56,156 nucleotides of DNA from Bacteroidia bacterium (GCA_009929715.1 RZZX01000007.1:1-56156), one strand, 5' to 3'. Positions 45,540 through 55,013 are shown, numbered from the stretch's first letter. The notes: generated from the sequence alone by a model not told the origin. Numbers and translations are program-made.

Positions 45540-46247
45540 ATGAGACAGATTATTTTTGCTTTTTTAGTAGCTTTATGCGTAGGTTCTGTAACCGAGTTGC
45601 GTGCTCAGAACATTCAGTTGCATTATGATTTTGGTCGTTCACTGTACGACAAAGAGTGTAGCGGGCGCCCGTTATGGACCACAACGGTTGAAAAGTTTCA
45701 TCCCGATGAGTTTGGAAGTACTTTTTTCTTTGTCGACATGGATTATACTTCATCGGGAGTGACCTCGGCTTATTGGGAAATAGCGCGCGAATTGAAGTTT
45801 TGGAAGGGACCTTTCTCTGCTCATATCGAATACAACGGTGGGTTAGCGAAAGGTTTTTCTTATAACAACGCTTATTTGGGTGGTGTTACATACACTCAAA
45901 ATGATGCTTCTTTCTCGAAAGGATTTACACTTTCTGCCATGTATAAATACATTCAGAAGCATCCGTCGCCCAACAATTTTCAGATCACAGGTACGTGGTA
46001 TTTGCATTCGCGCGATCGACTCTTTACCTTATCAGGCTTTGCCGATTTGTGGCGTGAAGAGACTCAATATGGTAAACTGATCTTTTTGTCAGAACCTCAA
46101 TTGTGGCTTAACCTTAATCGTTTGAAGGGGGTGAGTGACAAATTTAACTTGAGTGTAGGTTCAGAGGTGGAGTTGAGTCATAATTTTGGTGGACGTGATG
46201 GTTTTTATGCCATTCCAACCATCGCTTTGAAATGGACCTTGAATTAA
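45540..46247 (+). CDS. DUF5020 outer-membrane protein, Tsx-like
   Basis: 235 aa: signal peptide MRQIIFAFLVALCVGSVTEL ending at RAQ, then a beta-barrel pattern (QLHYDFGRSLY, SAYWEIARELKFW, FSAHIEYNGGLA) and a final strand TIALKWTLN with C-terminal hydrophobic residue. Related to nucleoside-specific Tsx channels. It is 1 base upstream of a nucleobase permease, so the pair probably brings nucleobases or nucleosides across both membranes. Confidence 0.8.
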   Translation: MRQIIFAFLVALCVGSVTELRAQNIQLHYDFGRSLYDKECSGRPLWTTTVEKFHPDEFGSTFFFVDMDYTSSGVTSAYWEIARELKFWKGPFSAHIEYNGGLAKGFSYNNAYLGGVTYTQNDASFSKGFTLSAMYKYIQKHPSPNNFQITGTWYLHSRDRLFTLSGFADLWREETQYGKLIFLSEPQLWLNLNRLKGVSDKFNLSVGSEVELSHNFGGRDGFYAIPTIALKWTLN

Positions 46248-46248
46248 G

Positions 46249-47562
46249 ATGAAGAACGATTTGATTTACGGTGTTGAAGACCGTCCGCCGTTTAAAGAGG
46301 CTTTCTTTGCCGCTTTGCAACATCTGTTGGCTATTTTTGTGGCCATCATCACACCACCGTTGATTATTTCGGGGGCATTAAAACTTGATGCCGAGACTAC
46401 AGGTTTCTTGGTTTCAATGGCACTCTTTGTTTCAGGGGTTTCTACCTACATCCAATGTCGGCGTGTAGGTCCTGTTGGTGCTAAGTTGCTTTGTATACAA
46501 GGAACAAGCTTCTCCTTTATCGGTCCTATAATCTCTACCGGATTATTAGGAGGTTTACCTTTGATCTTCGGAGTTTGTATAGCGGCTTCGCCTGTCGAGA
46601 TGGTGGTGAGTCGTACCTTTAAGTACCTTCGTCACATCATTACCCCATTAGTTTCGGGCATTGTGGTACTGCTTATCGGTTTGAGTTTAATCAAAGTGGG
46701 CATTGTAGCTTGTGGAGGAGGTTATGGAGCAATGGAAGCCGGGACTTTTGCTACTTGGGACAACCTCTCTATTGCTTCGTTGGTCTTATTGAGTGTCTTG
46801 TTCTTTAACCGATCAACCAATAAATACTTGCGGATGAGTTCCATCGTTCTAGGCATTTTGTTGGGTTATGGGCTTGCTTTTGCGTTGGGGAAAGTCGACC
46901 TCAGTACGTTAAACACCGATTTACTCTTTAGTCTTAACATCCCCATGCCTTTTAAATATGGTTTAGCGTTCAACTGGTCTTCCTTTATTGCTATCGGGTT
47001 GATTTACCTTATCACCGCCATAGAGGCTACAGGTGATGTTACGGCCAACTCGATGATTTCGGGACTTCCAGTGGAAGGCGAAAGTTATGTGAAACGGGTA
47101 TCCGGTGGGGTGTTGGCCGATGGCGTTAACTCCTGTTTGGCTGGTGTGTTCAACTCATTTCCGAACTCTATTTTTGCACAGAACAACGGTATTATTCAGC
47201 TGACCGGTGTTGCTAGTCGCCACGTGGGGTATTACATTGCTGGGATGTTGGTTGTTTTGGGCTTGTTCCCGATTGTTGGTGGTGTCTTCTCTGTGATGCC
47301 CGAACCGGTATTGGGTGGAGCAACCTTGTTGATGTTTGGTACAGTGGCTGCTGCAGGAATTCGTATTGTTGCCTCGCAGCAGATTGGTCGGAAAGAAACG
47401 TTAGTTTTGGCGGTCAGTCTCTCTCTTGGTCTGGGTGTCGAGCTGATTCCCGATGTGCTTAGTCAGGCTCCTGAAGCTATAAGGAGCATCTTTTCTTCCG
47501 GTATAACTACTGGAGGAGTTGCGGCTATTATCAGCAATGCTGTGATACGTGTTAAGGATTAA
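46249..47562 (+). CDS. uracil/xanthine permease (NCS2 family)
   Basis: 437 aa, about fourteen membrane segments of the UraA/XanQ fold. Seen: QHLLAIFVAIITPPLIISGA (about 17-36), QCRRVGPVGAKLLCIQGTSF (about 64-83), FIAIGLIYLITAIEATGDVT with the substrate-site Glu, and FPNSIFAQNNGIIQLTGVAS (about 299-318), the NCS2 signature. Symports a nucleobase with protons. Exact base (uracil, xanthine or urate) unresolved. Translationally close to the DUF5020 channel. Confidence 0.93.
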   Translation: MKNDLIYGVEDRPPFKEAFFAALQHLLAIFVAIITPPLIISGALKLDAETTGFLVSMALFVSGVSTYIQCRRVGPVGAKLLCIQGTSFSFIGPIISTGLLGGLPLIFGVCIAASPVEMVVSRTFKYLRHIITPLVSGIVVLLIGLSLIKVGIVACGGGYGAMEAGTFATWDNLSIASLVLLSVLFFNRSTNKYLRMSSIVLGILLGYGLAFALGKVDLSTLNTDLLFSLNIPMPFKYGLAFNWSSFIAIGLIYLITAIEATGDVTANSMISGLPVEGESYVKRVSGGVLADGVNSCLAGVFNSFPNSIFAQNNGIIQLTGVASRHVGYYIAGMLVVLGLFPIVGGVFSVMPEPVLGGATLLMFGTVAAAGIRIVASQQIGRKETLVLAVSLSLGLGVELIPDVLSQAPEAIRSIFSSGITTGGVAAIISNAVIRVKD

Positions 47563-47568
47563 AATAAT

Positions 47569-47595
47569 GAGCCCGATTTTCCGGGCTCTTTCTTT
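47569..47595. terminator. terminator between the permease and kamA-like gene
   Basis: GAGCCCG (47569-47575) / CGGGCTC (47582-47588), followed by TTTCTTTT on the plus strand; it also lies just after the stop of the convergent gene. Confidence 0.8.
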
Positions 47596-47602
47596 TGGAT
47601 AC

Positions 47603-49723
47603 CTAGTGGTTCGATAAAGAACCGACTTCTAAATTACTAATCTTGTCAGTGCTCTCGAAGTTGAAATCCGGATAGTCGAACAAGCTGAATCGCGATTCAG
47701 TCTCTCCTTGACGATATTGCCAGATTGTAGCATAGTCCTCCGGGTCTTCTCCCATCTGAATGAGTTGGCGAAGATAAGCCGCCAATGATTTGTTTTCTTG
47801 AATGTAAACTTCACCCATTTGGTCGATAATCGGGCTGTGTCTGCGTGTTCCGTCGTGTTCAAATTGCAGGATCCGTTTGCCGTTGGGAGTCAACCCAATG
47901 AGTTGGAACGTCATGCTTTTACCAATGGCTGGTAAATTTAGCACACTTCTATCGGTCGCTAAGAACGGCAGTTGATGTTTCTTCATAAACGTCTGTATGT
48001 TCTCGGCGGTATTACATCCTGTTTCGAGCAACCGATAAAGCTCTTTCGCTTGTTCGTCGGTCATATACCCGAAAATTTTCTCTTCATGTTGCTCTTGTAA
48101 AGAGCGACTGTTCGGGGTAAAGACCGCTTGGTTTTCATCAAATCCTTTCACGGAAAAGGTATAATAACACACTACGCCCAAACGGTTTAATATTTGGCGA
48201 AGTTTGGTGGTATGCCCTCGTCTCGATGAAGCAACATTATAAACCAATTGGTTAGTGATAAGCCAACCGGCTGATACTATTTTCCGTATGGCCTCTTCGG
48301 CTTCGGGAGTAACCTCTAAGGGTGTTTGAAAATGGGTTTGGACAACAAACTGTTTGATGCCTGCCGCAGATGCTTTTTCCTTGAATGTTCTCAAGATCTC
48401 TACCAATTCGTCATTGATGCGCATCGGCAGATAAGCAGGCAACCTCGAACCTAATCGTATGCGTTGAAGTTCTGCAAACTTCTCCCCATCCGGACGTTCA
48501 GCATTGGCTTTCTGCTTGCGAAGGGCCATGCGGCAGACAGCATCCAAGATGTGTTTAAGCGTTTTGTTTTGACTCATTAAGGCATCGCCACCTGTGATTA
48601 AGATATCTCGAAGTTGGGTGTCCTCTTCGAAATAAGTCATAAGCCGATTCAATTTATGTTCCCAGCTCTCTTTGGGACGCAGCGACTCAAATTCAAAGTT
48701 GAGACGTTCGCTTTGAAAATCATACATGCGTTGGCAAGAAGCACACAACCCGCCACAAGCGCGTCCCATCGTATCCGGGATTAAAATAGCGACTTCCGGA
48801 TAACGGCGGTGGATGTTATGCCCATCGGGTAGGAGCCAGCCGGCTGCATTAGGTTTACCCGGTTCTACTACATCCTCTTTTTCCCAGGCTTTTATCGAGC
48901 CGTATGTTTCGATCAGTTCCGGTGAATATAAGATGTAACTCCGGATGGCTTCATCGTCATAGCCTTCTTGGCTAATGTTGAGCAAAGAGAGGTAATACGG
49001 TGTAGCGAAGAAGGGCATGCCTTTCTTTTTGGCATAAGAGAGCATGTACATTGTTTTCGGAGAGAGAGACTGACCGAGGAATTTGTTGAGTTCCGAAGGG
49101 GTTTTGATGGCCATGGATAGGTGAAATCGGAAGTCGTTCCACCAGTCTTGAACGATCTGATACTTCTCGTCGTAAGATAAGCCTTCTTCAAATCGAAAAC
49201 GTCCGGGAATTTTAGATTTCCGGTTTTCAATACGCTGGATCAGCACATGAAGGATGCGTTCTTTATTGGATTCACGTATCGCTCTCACTTCAGGGTCGAG
49301 CCCTGTAGGCCAACGGTTGCATGCTTTTTCTAGCTCTTCGCGCGAGAATAAGTTTTCTCTCTTTTTCACTTGTTTCCAAGCGCTGAGCATCTCATATAAA
49401 TCAATGAATAGATCGGTACGCATATCGGTCTGTTCGAGTGAGTCTTTTAAGAAATGCCATAATAAACCGATGGTTTGAATTTCTATGTCTTGTCCGGTAG
49501 ATAATTCGTGGATACATTTACCGTCGAAATCAATAAGAATTCGAATTTGCTCACTAATAGCACTTGACGCAGTCTTTTGTTCAGTCAGCAGGTTGGATAA
49601 ACGATCTTTAAATTCGTTGGCCGATAGACTTTGTGTTGCTATCTCAACGAGTTCAGGAAAGTCCTGTTGATAGAGGTTTTTTAACTGTGATAGTGTCAGT
49701 GAAAGCATTTTCTTTTGTTTCAT
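47603..49723 (-). CDS. large KamA-family radical SAM protein (lysine 2,3-aminomutase-like)
   Basis: 706 aa. The radical SAM cluster is CX3CX2C at C323, C327, C330 (ACGGLCASCQRMYDF), followed by DILITGGDALM (about 369-379) and the KamA-type LVYNVASSRRGHTTKLRQIL (about 497-516). About 300 residues precede the radical SAM core, much longer than true lysine 2,3-aminomutase (~415 aa). No genes of lysine fermentation or beta-lysine use lie nearby, so the substrate is unknown. Single gene between two terminators. Confidence 0.82.
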   Translation of the reverse strand: MKQKKMLSLTLSQLKNLYQQDFPELVEIATQSLSANEFKDRLSNLLTEQKTASSAISEQIRILIDFDGKCIHELSTGQDIEIQTIGLLWHFLKDSLEQTDMRTDLFIDLYEMLSAWKQVKKRENLFSREELEKACNRWPTGLDPEVRAIRESNKERILHVLIQRIENRKSKIPGRFRFEEGLSYDEKYQIVQDWWNDFRFHLSMAIKTPSELNKFLGQSLSPKTMYMLSYAKKKGMPFFATPYYLSLLNISQEGYDDEAIRSYILYSPELIETYGSIKAWEKEDVVEPGKPNAAGWLLPDGHNIHRRYPEVAILIPDTMGRACGGLCASCQRMYDFQSERLNFEFESLRPKESWEHKLNRLMTYFEEDTQLRDILITGGDALMSQNKTLKHILDAVCRMALRKQKANAERPDGEKFAELQRIRLGSRLPAYLPMRINDELVEILRTFKEKASAAGIKQFVVQTHFQTPLEVTPEAEEAIRKIVSAGWLITNQLVYNVASSRRGHTTKLRQILNRLGVVCYYTFSVKGFDENQAVFTPNSRSLQEQHEEKIFGYMTDEQAKELYRLLETGCNTAENIQTFMKKHQLPFLATDRSVLNLPAIGKSMTFQLIGLTPNGKRILQFEHDGTRRHSPIIDQMGEVYIQENKSLAAYLRQLIQMGEDPEDYATIWQYRQGETESRFSLFDYPDFNFESTDKISNLEVGSLSNH

Positions 49724-49777
49724 AAGCGCTCTTTTTAGGGGTTATAATAATAAAATGAAGTCTAAATATACTAAAAA

Positions 49778-49801
49778 AGCAGGGCTTATCAAAGCCCTGC
49801 T
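49778..49801 (-). terminator. terminator of the 49862-50497 gene
   Basis: AGCAGGGCTT / AAGCCCTGCT (49778-49787, 49792-49801) around ATCA, followed on the minus strand by TTTTTTAG. Confidence 0.88.
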
Positions 49802-49861
49802 CCTGTTTTTATCCTATTCTTTATGATTGTTTTTTATTCTATAACATTTCTAGTGGAACTG

Positions 49862-50497
49862 TTATTTCTCCTCATTTTTATTCTTTTTCTGTTTAGGTTC
49901 TTTCTTTGCGAGTACAATTATCTTGTATACATATTCGCTCATCCATGCTTCAGAATAACCTAAACGTTCTTTGTATTGTCTTACAGACATAGCCGTTTTA
50001 TGTACATCATCGGCTTTAAAAACCGGTTTGGTACAAATGTCGTGCACGGTCTTTTGAATCATGCCGTAGAGTGCTTTTTGGAAAACAGATGGAATTCTAA
50101 ACTTCCACTGCATCAAATTGCCGATGACCATGATTAAATCATTCGAGAAGCCTTGGTACATAAACAAGTAGGGCTGGATATCGTTTTGGTGACGGCAGTT
50201 TCGTTTCACGGAGTTATCTATCTCTTTGAAGAACGATTCGCTTAGACCGTAATCTTGCATTAGCATTTTGCGTGAGGCTGTTTTCTCTGCCAATCCTAAT
50301 TTGCCACCTTGAGTGGGGACTTTGAATAGACGTTTAAAATTGGCTACATCGGGTAAAAAACGGATGTTAGTAATACCAAGGTTGACAGCGATGGCAGCTT
50401 GAAAATAGACTCTAGTGAGCGAACTAAAGTCTTCCACATTACCGATTTTTGTTGTGCTATCGGCTTTTTTCTTAAATAAATGGCCAAATAATCCCAT
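49862..50497 (-). CDS. hypothetical protein (211 aa)
   Basis: I do not recognise the family. No signal peptide or membrane span; mainly helical, with a basic N-terminus (MGLFGHLFKKKADSTTKIGN) and a Lys/Glu-rich tail (KKEPKQKKNKNEEK). Central stretch CRHQNDIQPYLFMYQGFSND and a later SVRQYKERLGYSEAWMSEYV look well ordered. Monocistronic with clear promoter and terminator. No operon partner hints at a role. Confidence 0.65.
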   Translation of the reverse strand: MGLFGHLFKKKADSTTKIGNVEDFSSLTRVYFQAAIAVNLGITNIRFLPDVANFKRLFKVPTQGGKLGLAEKTASRKMLMQDYGLSESFFKEIDNSVKRNCRHQNDIQPYLFMYQGFSNDLIMVIGNLMQWKFRIPSVFQKALYGMIQKTVHDICTKPVFKADDVHKTAMSVRQYKERLGYSEAWMSEYVYKIIVLAKKEPKQKKNKNEEK

Positions 50498-50576
50498 TAT
50501 AAATAGGTTTTTAGAGTTATTAAGTCGTTATGGTTACTGTTTGAGTCTCGTCCGATAAATTCGGATGAACTGTGTG

Positions 50577-50607
50577 CAAATGTACGAAATCTATAGAGTT
50601 TCACCAA
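50577..50607 (-). promoter_or_regulatory. promoter of the 49862-50497 gene
   Basis: Minus strand TTGG (50607-50604), 19-base spacer, TACATTTG (50584-50577). The long leader (about 80 bases) has no clear structure. The 523-bp gap to 51020 holds this promoter and that of the histone-like gene; no other gene is seen. Confidence 0.55.
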
Positions 50608-50978
50608 TACATTACCTTATTATATTGCTTTGGCCTATTTCCCTCGTTTGGTGAGGAGGTTTTAAGTGCTGAACTCATCTCTCTTTGAAAAGGGTGTTTT
50701 TTATTTAAAAGAGTCTGTTTGGTTGCTTAGATAGCATTTACTTTTATTTGTTGTTTTTATAGAGGGTGTTATGGGCGGTAAGAGAGCGGCTTTGGATAGA
50801 CTGAATAGCTTCTTTTGTGTTGTTTGAAATAGCGTTTAAATGCTCATTCTATCGCTCTTTTTAACCTTTTTTGAGGAAATGGTTGCTTTTTAAAAGGCAA
50901 ATAATTTTTTCAGTGATTTATTTCACTTGTTTGCTAAAAAAAGAGATCTTTTTTATACATTTATTTCTGGAAAGAGTG

Positions 50979-50986
50979 TATTTTTG
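50979..50986 (+). promoter_or_regulatory. -7 promoter element (TATTTTTG) of the Hc1-like gene
   Basis: Exact TAnnTTTG match 34 bases before the ATG at 51021; it excludes the longer frame that starts at 50871. Confidence 0.6.
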
Positions 50987-51020
50987 CCCGTCATTATTAA
51001 CGAAAGTAATAAAAAGGATT

Positions 51021-51197
51021 ATGAAAGAATTAGTAGAACAAGTAGAAGCGTTATACGCAGAGTTCGCAAAAGATGCTAGCGCACAATTAGAAAACGGCAA
51101 CAAAGCGGCAGGTACACGTGCCCGCAAAACTTCTTTGGAAATTGAAAAAGCCATGAAGGCATTCCGTAAAGCTTCTTTAGATGCTTCTAAGCAGTAA
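51021..51197 (+). CDS. histone H1-like (Hc1) nucleoid protein
   Basis: 58-aa basic helical protein: MKELVEQVEALYAEFAKDAS then GNKAAGTRARKTSLEIEKAM and AFRKASLDASKQ. This is the short Hc1-like DNA-binding protein common in Bacteroidetes, related to the chlamydial histone-like protein but without its long Lys-rich tail. The start at 51021 follows the promoter; upstream in-frame codons encode an unrelated hydrophobic stretch and are rejected. Monocistronic with terminator. Confidence 0.85.
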   Translation: MKELVEQVEALYAEFAKDASAQLENGNKAAGTRARKTSLEIEKAMKAFRKASLDASKQ

Positions 51198-51218
51198 GTA
51201 TTTTTTTGTTTGAATAGG

Positions 51219-51257
51219 AAGCCACATCACGAATCTATCGTGCATGTGGCTTTTTTG
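51219..51257 (+). terminator. terminator of the Hc1-like gene
   Basis: Stem AAGCCACAT-CACGA / TCGTG-C-ATGTGGCTT (51219-51232, 51238-51252) with one bulged C, then TTTT. Confidence 0.85.
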
Positions 51258-51269
51258 ATGGATTAAAAG

Positions 51270-51300
51270 TTGGCTTTTCCCAAACTTGCTCCTATCTTTG
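51270..51300 (+). promoter_or_regulatory. promoter of the radical SAM/DUF4130 pair
   Basis: TTGG (51270-51273), 19-base spacer, TATCTTTG (51293-51300); ATG at 51344. Confidence 0.6.
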
Positions 51301-51343
51301 TGATTCACTTCGTGATAAAAAGGGGTGGAATGTTGGGGGTACG

Positions 51344-52672
51344 ATGATGAATGAAAATGTCCTGAATAAGTTGAAAATCCTTGCCGAATCGGCTAAGTAT
51401 GATGTGTCGTGCTCGTCGAGCGGGACGGTTCGTGCCAACAAACAAGGGACACTTGGCAATACGGTAGGTGGGTTTGGCATCTGTCACAGCTTTGCTGAAG
51501 ATGGGCGTTGCATCTCGTTGCTTAAAATCATGCTGACCAACTACTGTATTTATGACTGTGCTTATTGCATCAATCGGCGAAGCAACGATTTACCTCGTGC
51601 CACTTTTTCGGTCACTGAACTAGTCAACTTAACGATTGAGTTTTATCGGCGCAACTACATCGAGGGACTTTTCTTAAGTTCGGGAGTTGTGCGCAATCCG
51701 GATTATACCATGGAGCGTTTGGTACGTGTGGTCAAGGATCTGCGTACCATTCATCGGTTTAATGGGTATATCCATTTAAAAAGCATTCCTGGAGCTAGTC
51801 GTGAATTGATCCATGAAGCGGGGCTGTATGCCGATCGTTTGAGTGTTAATGTGGAGATCTCTGATGAGACTCATTTGAAGCGTTTAGCTCCGGAGAAAGA
51901 TCATCAGAGTGTTTTTGCTCCCATGAGTTATATTCAGCAAGGGGTACTCGAAAATAAAGAAGATCGGCAGAGATACCGCTATGCACCTCGTTTTGCACCG
52001 GCAGGGCAGAGTACACAAATGATTGTTGGCGCTACCCCAGATACGGATCAGGCTATTTTATCTCTTTCGTCATTGCTTTATCAAGGGCCCACGATGCGTC
52101 GTGTTTATTATTCGGGATACATCTCGGTGAATGCGTATGATAAGCGTTTGCCTGCACTCAAGCAACCACCTTTAGTTCGTGAAAACAGGTTGTATCAGGC
52201 CGATTGGTTGATGCGCTTTTATCAGTTTAAGGTCGACGAAATAGTCGATGACGCCTATCCGCATTTGGACTTGGAGGTCGATCCGAAGTTGGCTTGGGCA
52301 TTACGGCATCCGGAATACTTCCCAGTCGACGTGAACAAGGCCGATTATGAGGTGATTTTGCGGGTGCCAGGTATTGGCGTCAAATCGGCACGGCTTATTG
52401 TTGCTTCGAGACGTTTTTCTAAACTAGGATTTTATCAGTTGAAAAAGATCGGAGTGGTCATGAAGAAAGCGCAATATTTTATCACTTGCCATGAACTACC
52501 GATGCAGACTATCAATGAGCTGACACCTCAGCGAGTGCGTAGTTTATTAGTGACGAAGCCTAAAAAGAGAGTTGATGAGCATCAGTTGGCTTTTCCGTTT
52601 TATGACGAGATGTTAGGAACGACTTCTGCTCCTGTAACGGAAGAGGTAACGCCGACGCTTTTCTTAGAATAA
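51344..52672 (+). CDS. putative DNA modification/repair radical SAM protein with C-terminal helix-hairpin-helix
   Basis: 442 aa. Radical SAM motif CX3CX2C at C68, C72, C75 (LTNYCIYDCAYCINRR); further cysteines at C47 and C56 lie just before it. The C-terminal part has a helix-hairpin-helix DNA-binding motif (about 335-360: ILRVPGIGVKSARLIVASRR), which points to a nucleic-acid substrate. The combination matches the family annotated as putative DNA modification/repair radical SAM protein that is almost always next to a DUF4130-type protein, as it is here (25-base gap). No reaction has been established to my knowledge. A second ATG (51347) directly follows the first. Confidence 0.88.
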   Translation: MMNENVLNKLKILAESAKYDVSCSSSGTVRANKQGTLGNTVGGFGICHSFAEDGRCISLLKIMLTNYCIYDCAYCINRRSNDLPRATFSVTELVNLTIEFYRRNYIEGLFLSSGVVRNPDYTMERLVRVVKDLRTIHRFNGYIHLKSIPGASRELIHEAGLYADRLSVNVEISDETHLKRLAPEKDHQSVFAPMSYIQQGVLENKEDRQRYRYAPRFAPAGQSTQMIVGATPDTDQAILSLSSLLYQGPTMRRVYYSGYISVNAYDKRLPALKQPPLVRENRLYQADWLMRFYQFKVDEIVDDAYPHLDLEVDPKLAWALRHPEYFPVDVNKADYEVILRVPGIGVKSARLIVASRRFSKLGFYQLKKIGVVMKKAQYFITCHELPMQTINELTPQRVRSLLVTKPKKRVDEHQLAFPFYDEMLGTTSAPVTEEVTPTLFLE

Positions 52673-52697
52673 CCTTCGCTTAAAATGAAATGATAGC

Positions 52698-53492
52698 ATG
52701 GTAAAACAAGATTCTACCTTGACGGTTTTTGTGTATGATGGCACATTCGATGGCTTGCTGACGGCTGTCTTTGATGCCTATTTTCGTAAAACATTTCCAG
52801 AGATGTTGCTCAAGGAAGGCGACACAATGCCTCTATTTTACGACAATCTCTTCACGGTGGTGACGGATGAGGAGAAAGCTGGTCGTGTCTGGCGTGGATT
52901 GCAGAAAAAACTCTCTTCTTCGGCTTTGGGCTGTCTCACACAAAGTTGGCTATCAGAATTGCCTCATATAGGGATTTTGCTTTTCCGTTATATGCGCAAG
53001 GCGATAGATGCCCCTTGTTCTATTGAAACCAATTTCGCCGACGCTGATGTGCTTGAATTGGTGCAGATCTGGAAGAAAGTGGATTGGGAGCGTGTTCGGT
53101 TGTTGCAGTTTGTCCGCTTTCAGAAAGCCATCGACGGCACTTTTTTTGCGGCTTTTGAGCCGACGTTTAATGCTTTGCCACTCACAATTCCCCATTTTAA
53201 AGATCGTTTCTCTGATCAGAAATGGCTGATCTACGACATGAAAAGGCAGTATGGTTATTATTATGATTTACAACAGGTCATAACGGTGTACTTCGATGAA
53301 GAGAGTCACTTGTCGCACTTGATAACCGGTTTGCTCGATGAGAGTTTGATGGATAAAGATGAAAAACTTTTTCAGCAACTCTGGAAGACTTATTTTAAAT
53401 CGATCGCTATCAAGGAGAGACTCAACCCACGGAAGCACAAGCAAGATATGCCGGTTCGGTATTGGAAATACCTGACGGAAAAACAACGTTAG
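52698..53492 (+). CDS. DUF4130-type probable DNA metabolism protein
   Basis: 264 aa partner of the upstream radical SAM protein. It begins VKQDSTLTVFVYDGTFDGLL, the typical opening of this family, and carries FVRFQKAIDGTFFAAFEPTF (about 136-155) and the C-terminal ERLNPRKHKQDMPVRYWKYL (about 239-258). In other bacteria this module is fused to a uracil-DNA glycosylase-like domain; here it is the stand-alone form. Predicted cytoplasmic. Molecular function unknown; the pairing implies a joint role in base repair or modification. Confidence 0.86.
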   Translation: MVKQDSTLTVFVYDGTFDGLLTAVFDAYFRKTFPEMLLKEGDTMPLFYDNLFTVVTDEEKAGRVWRGLQKKLSSSALGCLTQSWLSELPHIGILLFRYMRKAIDAPCSIETNFADADVLELVQIWKKVDWERVRLLQFVRFQKAIDGTFFAAFEPTFNALPLTIPHFKDRFSDQKWLIYDMKRQYGYYYDLQQVITVYFDEESHLSHLITGLLDESLMDKDEKLFQQLWKTYFKSIAIKERLNPRKHKQDMPVRYWKYLTEKQR

Positions 53493-53606
53493 AGTCTGAT
53501 CTCTTATTTGAATCGGGAGGTGTCTACTTCTTCTTGTTGTGCTTTTTGTTGCCCTAACACCAGCATACTATTAAAGTGACTGCTATGTTAATTCAGATTT
53601 TTCCTC

Positions 53607-53614
53607 TACCTTTG
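53607..53614 (+). promoter_or_regulatory. -7 promoter element of hisS (TACCTTTG)
   Basis: TACCTTTG matches TAnnTTTG 38 bases before the ATG at 53652. Confidence 0.55.
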
Positions 53615-53651
53615 CATCTTCATAAAGAAACAGACTAAAAAAGATAAACTT

Positions 53652-55013
53652 ATGGCAGCAAAACCTAGCATACCCAAAGGTACACGCGACTTTTCGCCGG
53701 TTGAGATGGCGAAACGGAACTATATATTCAATACCATTCGCGACGTTTATCATCTATATGGCTTCCAACAAATAGAGACTCCTTCGATGGAGATGCTTTC
53801 TACTCTTATGGGGAAGTATGGCGATGAAGGCGATAAACTTCTTTTTAAAATCCAAAACTCAGGCGATTACTTTTCTGGAATTACCGATGAAGAGTTGTTG
53901 AGCCGAAATGCCGTAAAGCTGGCTAGTAAGTTCTGCGAAAAGGGATTGCGGTATGATTTAACGGTGCCTTTTGCCCGTTATGTGGTGATGCATCGCGATG
54001 AGATTACGTTCCCTTTTAAACGTTACCAGATTCAGCCCGTTTGGCGAGCAGATCGCCCTCAAAAAGGGCGTTATCGTGAGTTTTATCAATGCGATGCCGA
54101 TGTGGTGGGGAGCGACTCCTTACTTAATGAGGTGGAACTGATGCAGATCATTGACACGGTTTTTAGTCGTTTCAATATTCGGGTTTGTATCAAGATTAAT
54201 AATCGTAAGATATTGACCGGTATTGCCGAGATCATCGGTGAAGTGGACAAGATTGTCGATATCACTGTAGCTATCGATAAGCTCGATAAGATTGGGCTTG
54301 AGAATGTGAATAAGGAACTTCGCGAGAAAGGTATTAGTGATGAGGCGGTGGCTAAATTGCAACCCATAATCTTGCTGAGTGGCACCAATGCAGAGAAACT
54401 AACGACTTTGAAAACAGTTTTGGCTGCTAGCGAGATTGGTATCAAAGGGGTAGAGGAGAGCGAATTTATTCTGTCTTCACTCGAAACGATGGGATTGAAG
54501 AATGACATTGAACTCGATTTGACTTTGGCGCGCGGATTGAACTATTATACCGGTGCAATCTTTGAAGTTAAAGCACTCGATGTGCAGATTGGTAGTATCA
54601 CTGGCGGTGGACGTTATGACAATCTGACGGGTGTCTTCGGCATGCCAGGGGTATCGGGAGTAGGTATCTCGTTTGGGGCTGATCGCATCTTCGATGTCCT
54701 TAACCAACTCGAGCTATATCCGAAAGAGGCGGTCAACGGCACGGAACTGCTGTTTGTAAACTTCGGCGATCGTGAAGCAGCTTTTGCCATGAGCTTATTG
54801 GCCAAGGTGCGTGCGGTAGGTATTCGTGCAGAAATCTATCCCGATGCGGCTAAGATGAAGAAGCAGATGAGCTATGCTAATGCTAAGAATATCCCGTTTG
54901 TAGCTATCATCGGTGAAAATGAGTTGAATGAAGGTAAGGCTACTTTGAAGAATATGGAAACGGGCGAACAAACGCTTGTGACTGTGGATGAACTGATTCA
55001 AACGCTCAGATAA
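53652..55013 (+). CDS. hisS: histidine-tRNA ligase
   Basis: Class II aminoacyl-tRNA synthetase, 453 aa. Opening [30 protein letters not shown] (about 108-117); motif 2 region [20 protein letters not shown] (about 127-146); histidine-A motif [15 protein letters not shown] (about 296-310); motif 3 [11 protein letters not shown] (about 336-346); C-terminal anticodon-binding domain from about 365. All expected parts present. Confidence 0.97.
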   Translation: MAAKPSIPKGTRDFSPVEMAKRNYIFNTIRDVYHLYGFQQIETPSMEMLSTLMGKYGDEGDKLLFKIQNSGDYFSGITDEELLSRNAVKLASKFCEKGLRYDLTVPFARYVVMHRDEITFPFKRYQIQPVWRADRPQKGRYREFYQCDADVVGSDSLLNEVELMQIIDTVFSRFNIRVCIKINNRKILTGIAEIIGEVDKIVDITVAIDKLDKIGLENVNKELREKGISDEAVAKLQPIILLSGTNAEKLTTLKTVLAASEIGIKGVEESEFILSSLETMGLKNDIELDLTLARGLNYYTGAIFEVKALDVQIGSITGGGRYDNLTGVFGMPGVSGVGISFGADRIFDVLNQLELYPKEAVNGTELLFVNFGDREAAFAMSLLAKVRAVGIRAEIYPDAAKMKKQMSYANAKNIPFVAIIGENELNEGKATLKNMETGEQTLVTVDELIQTLR

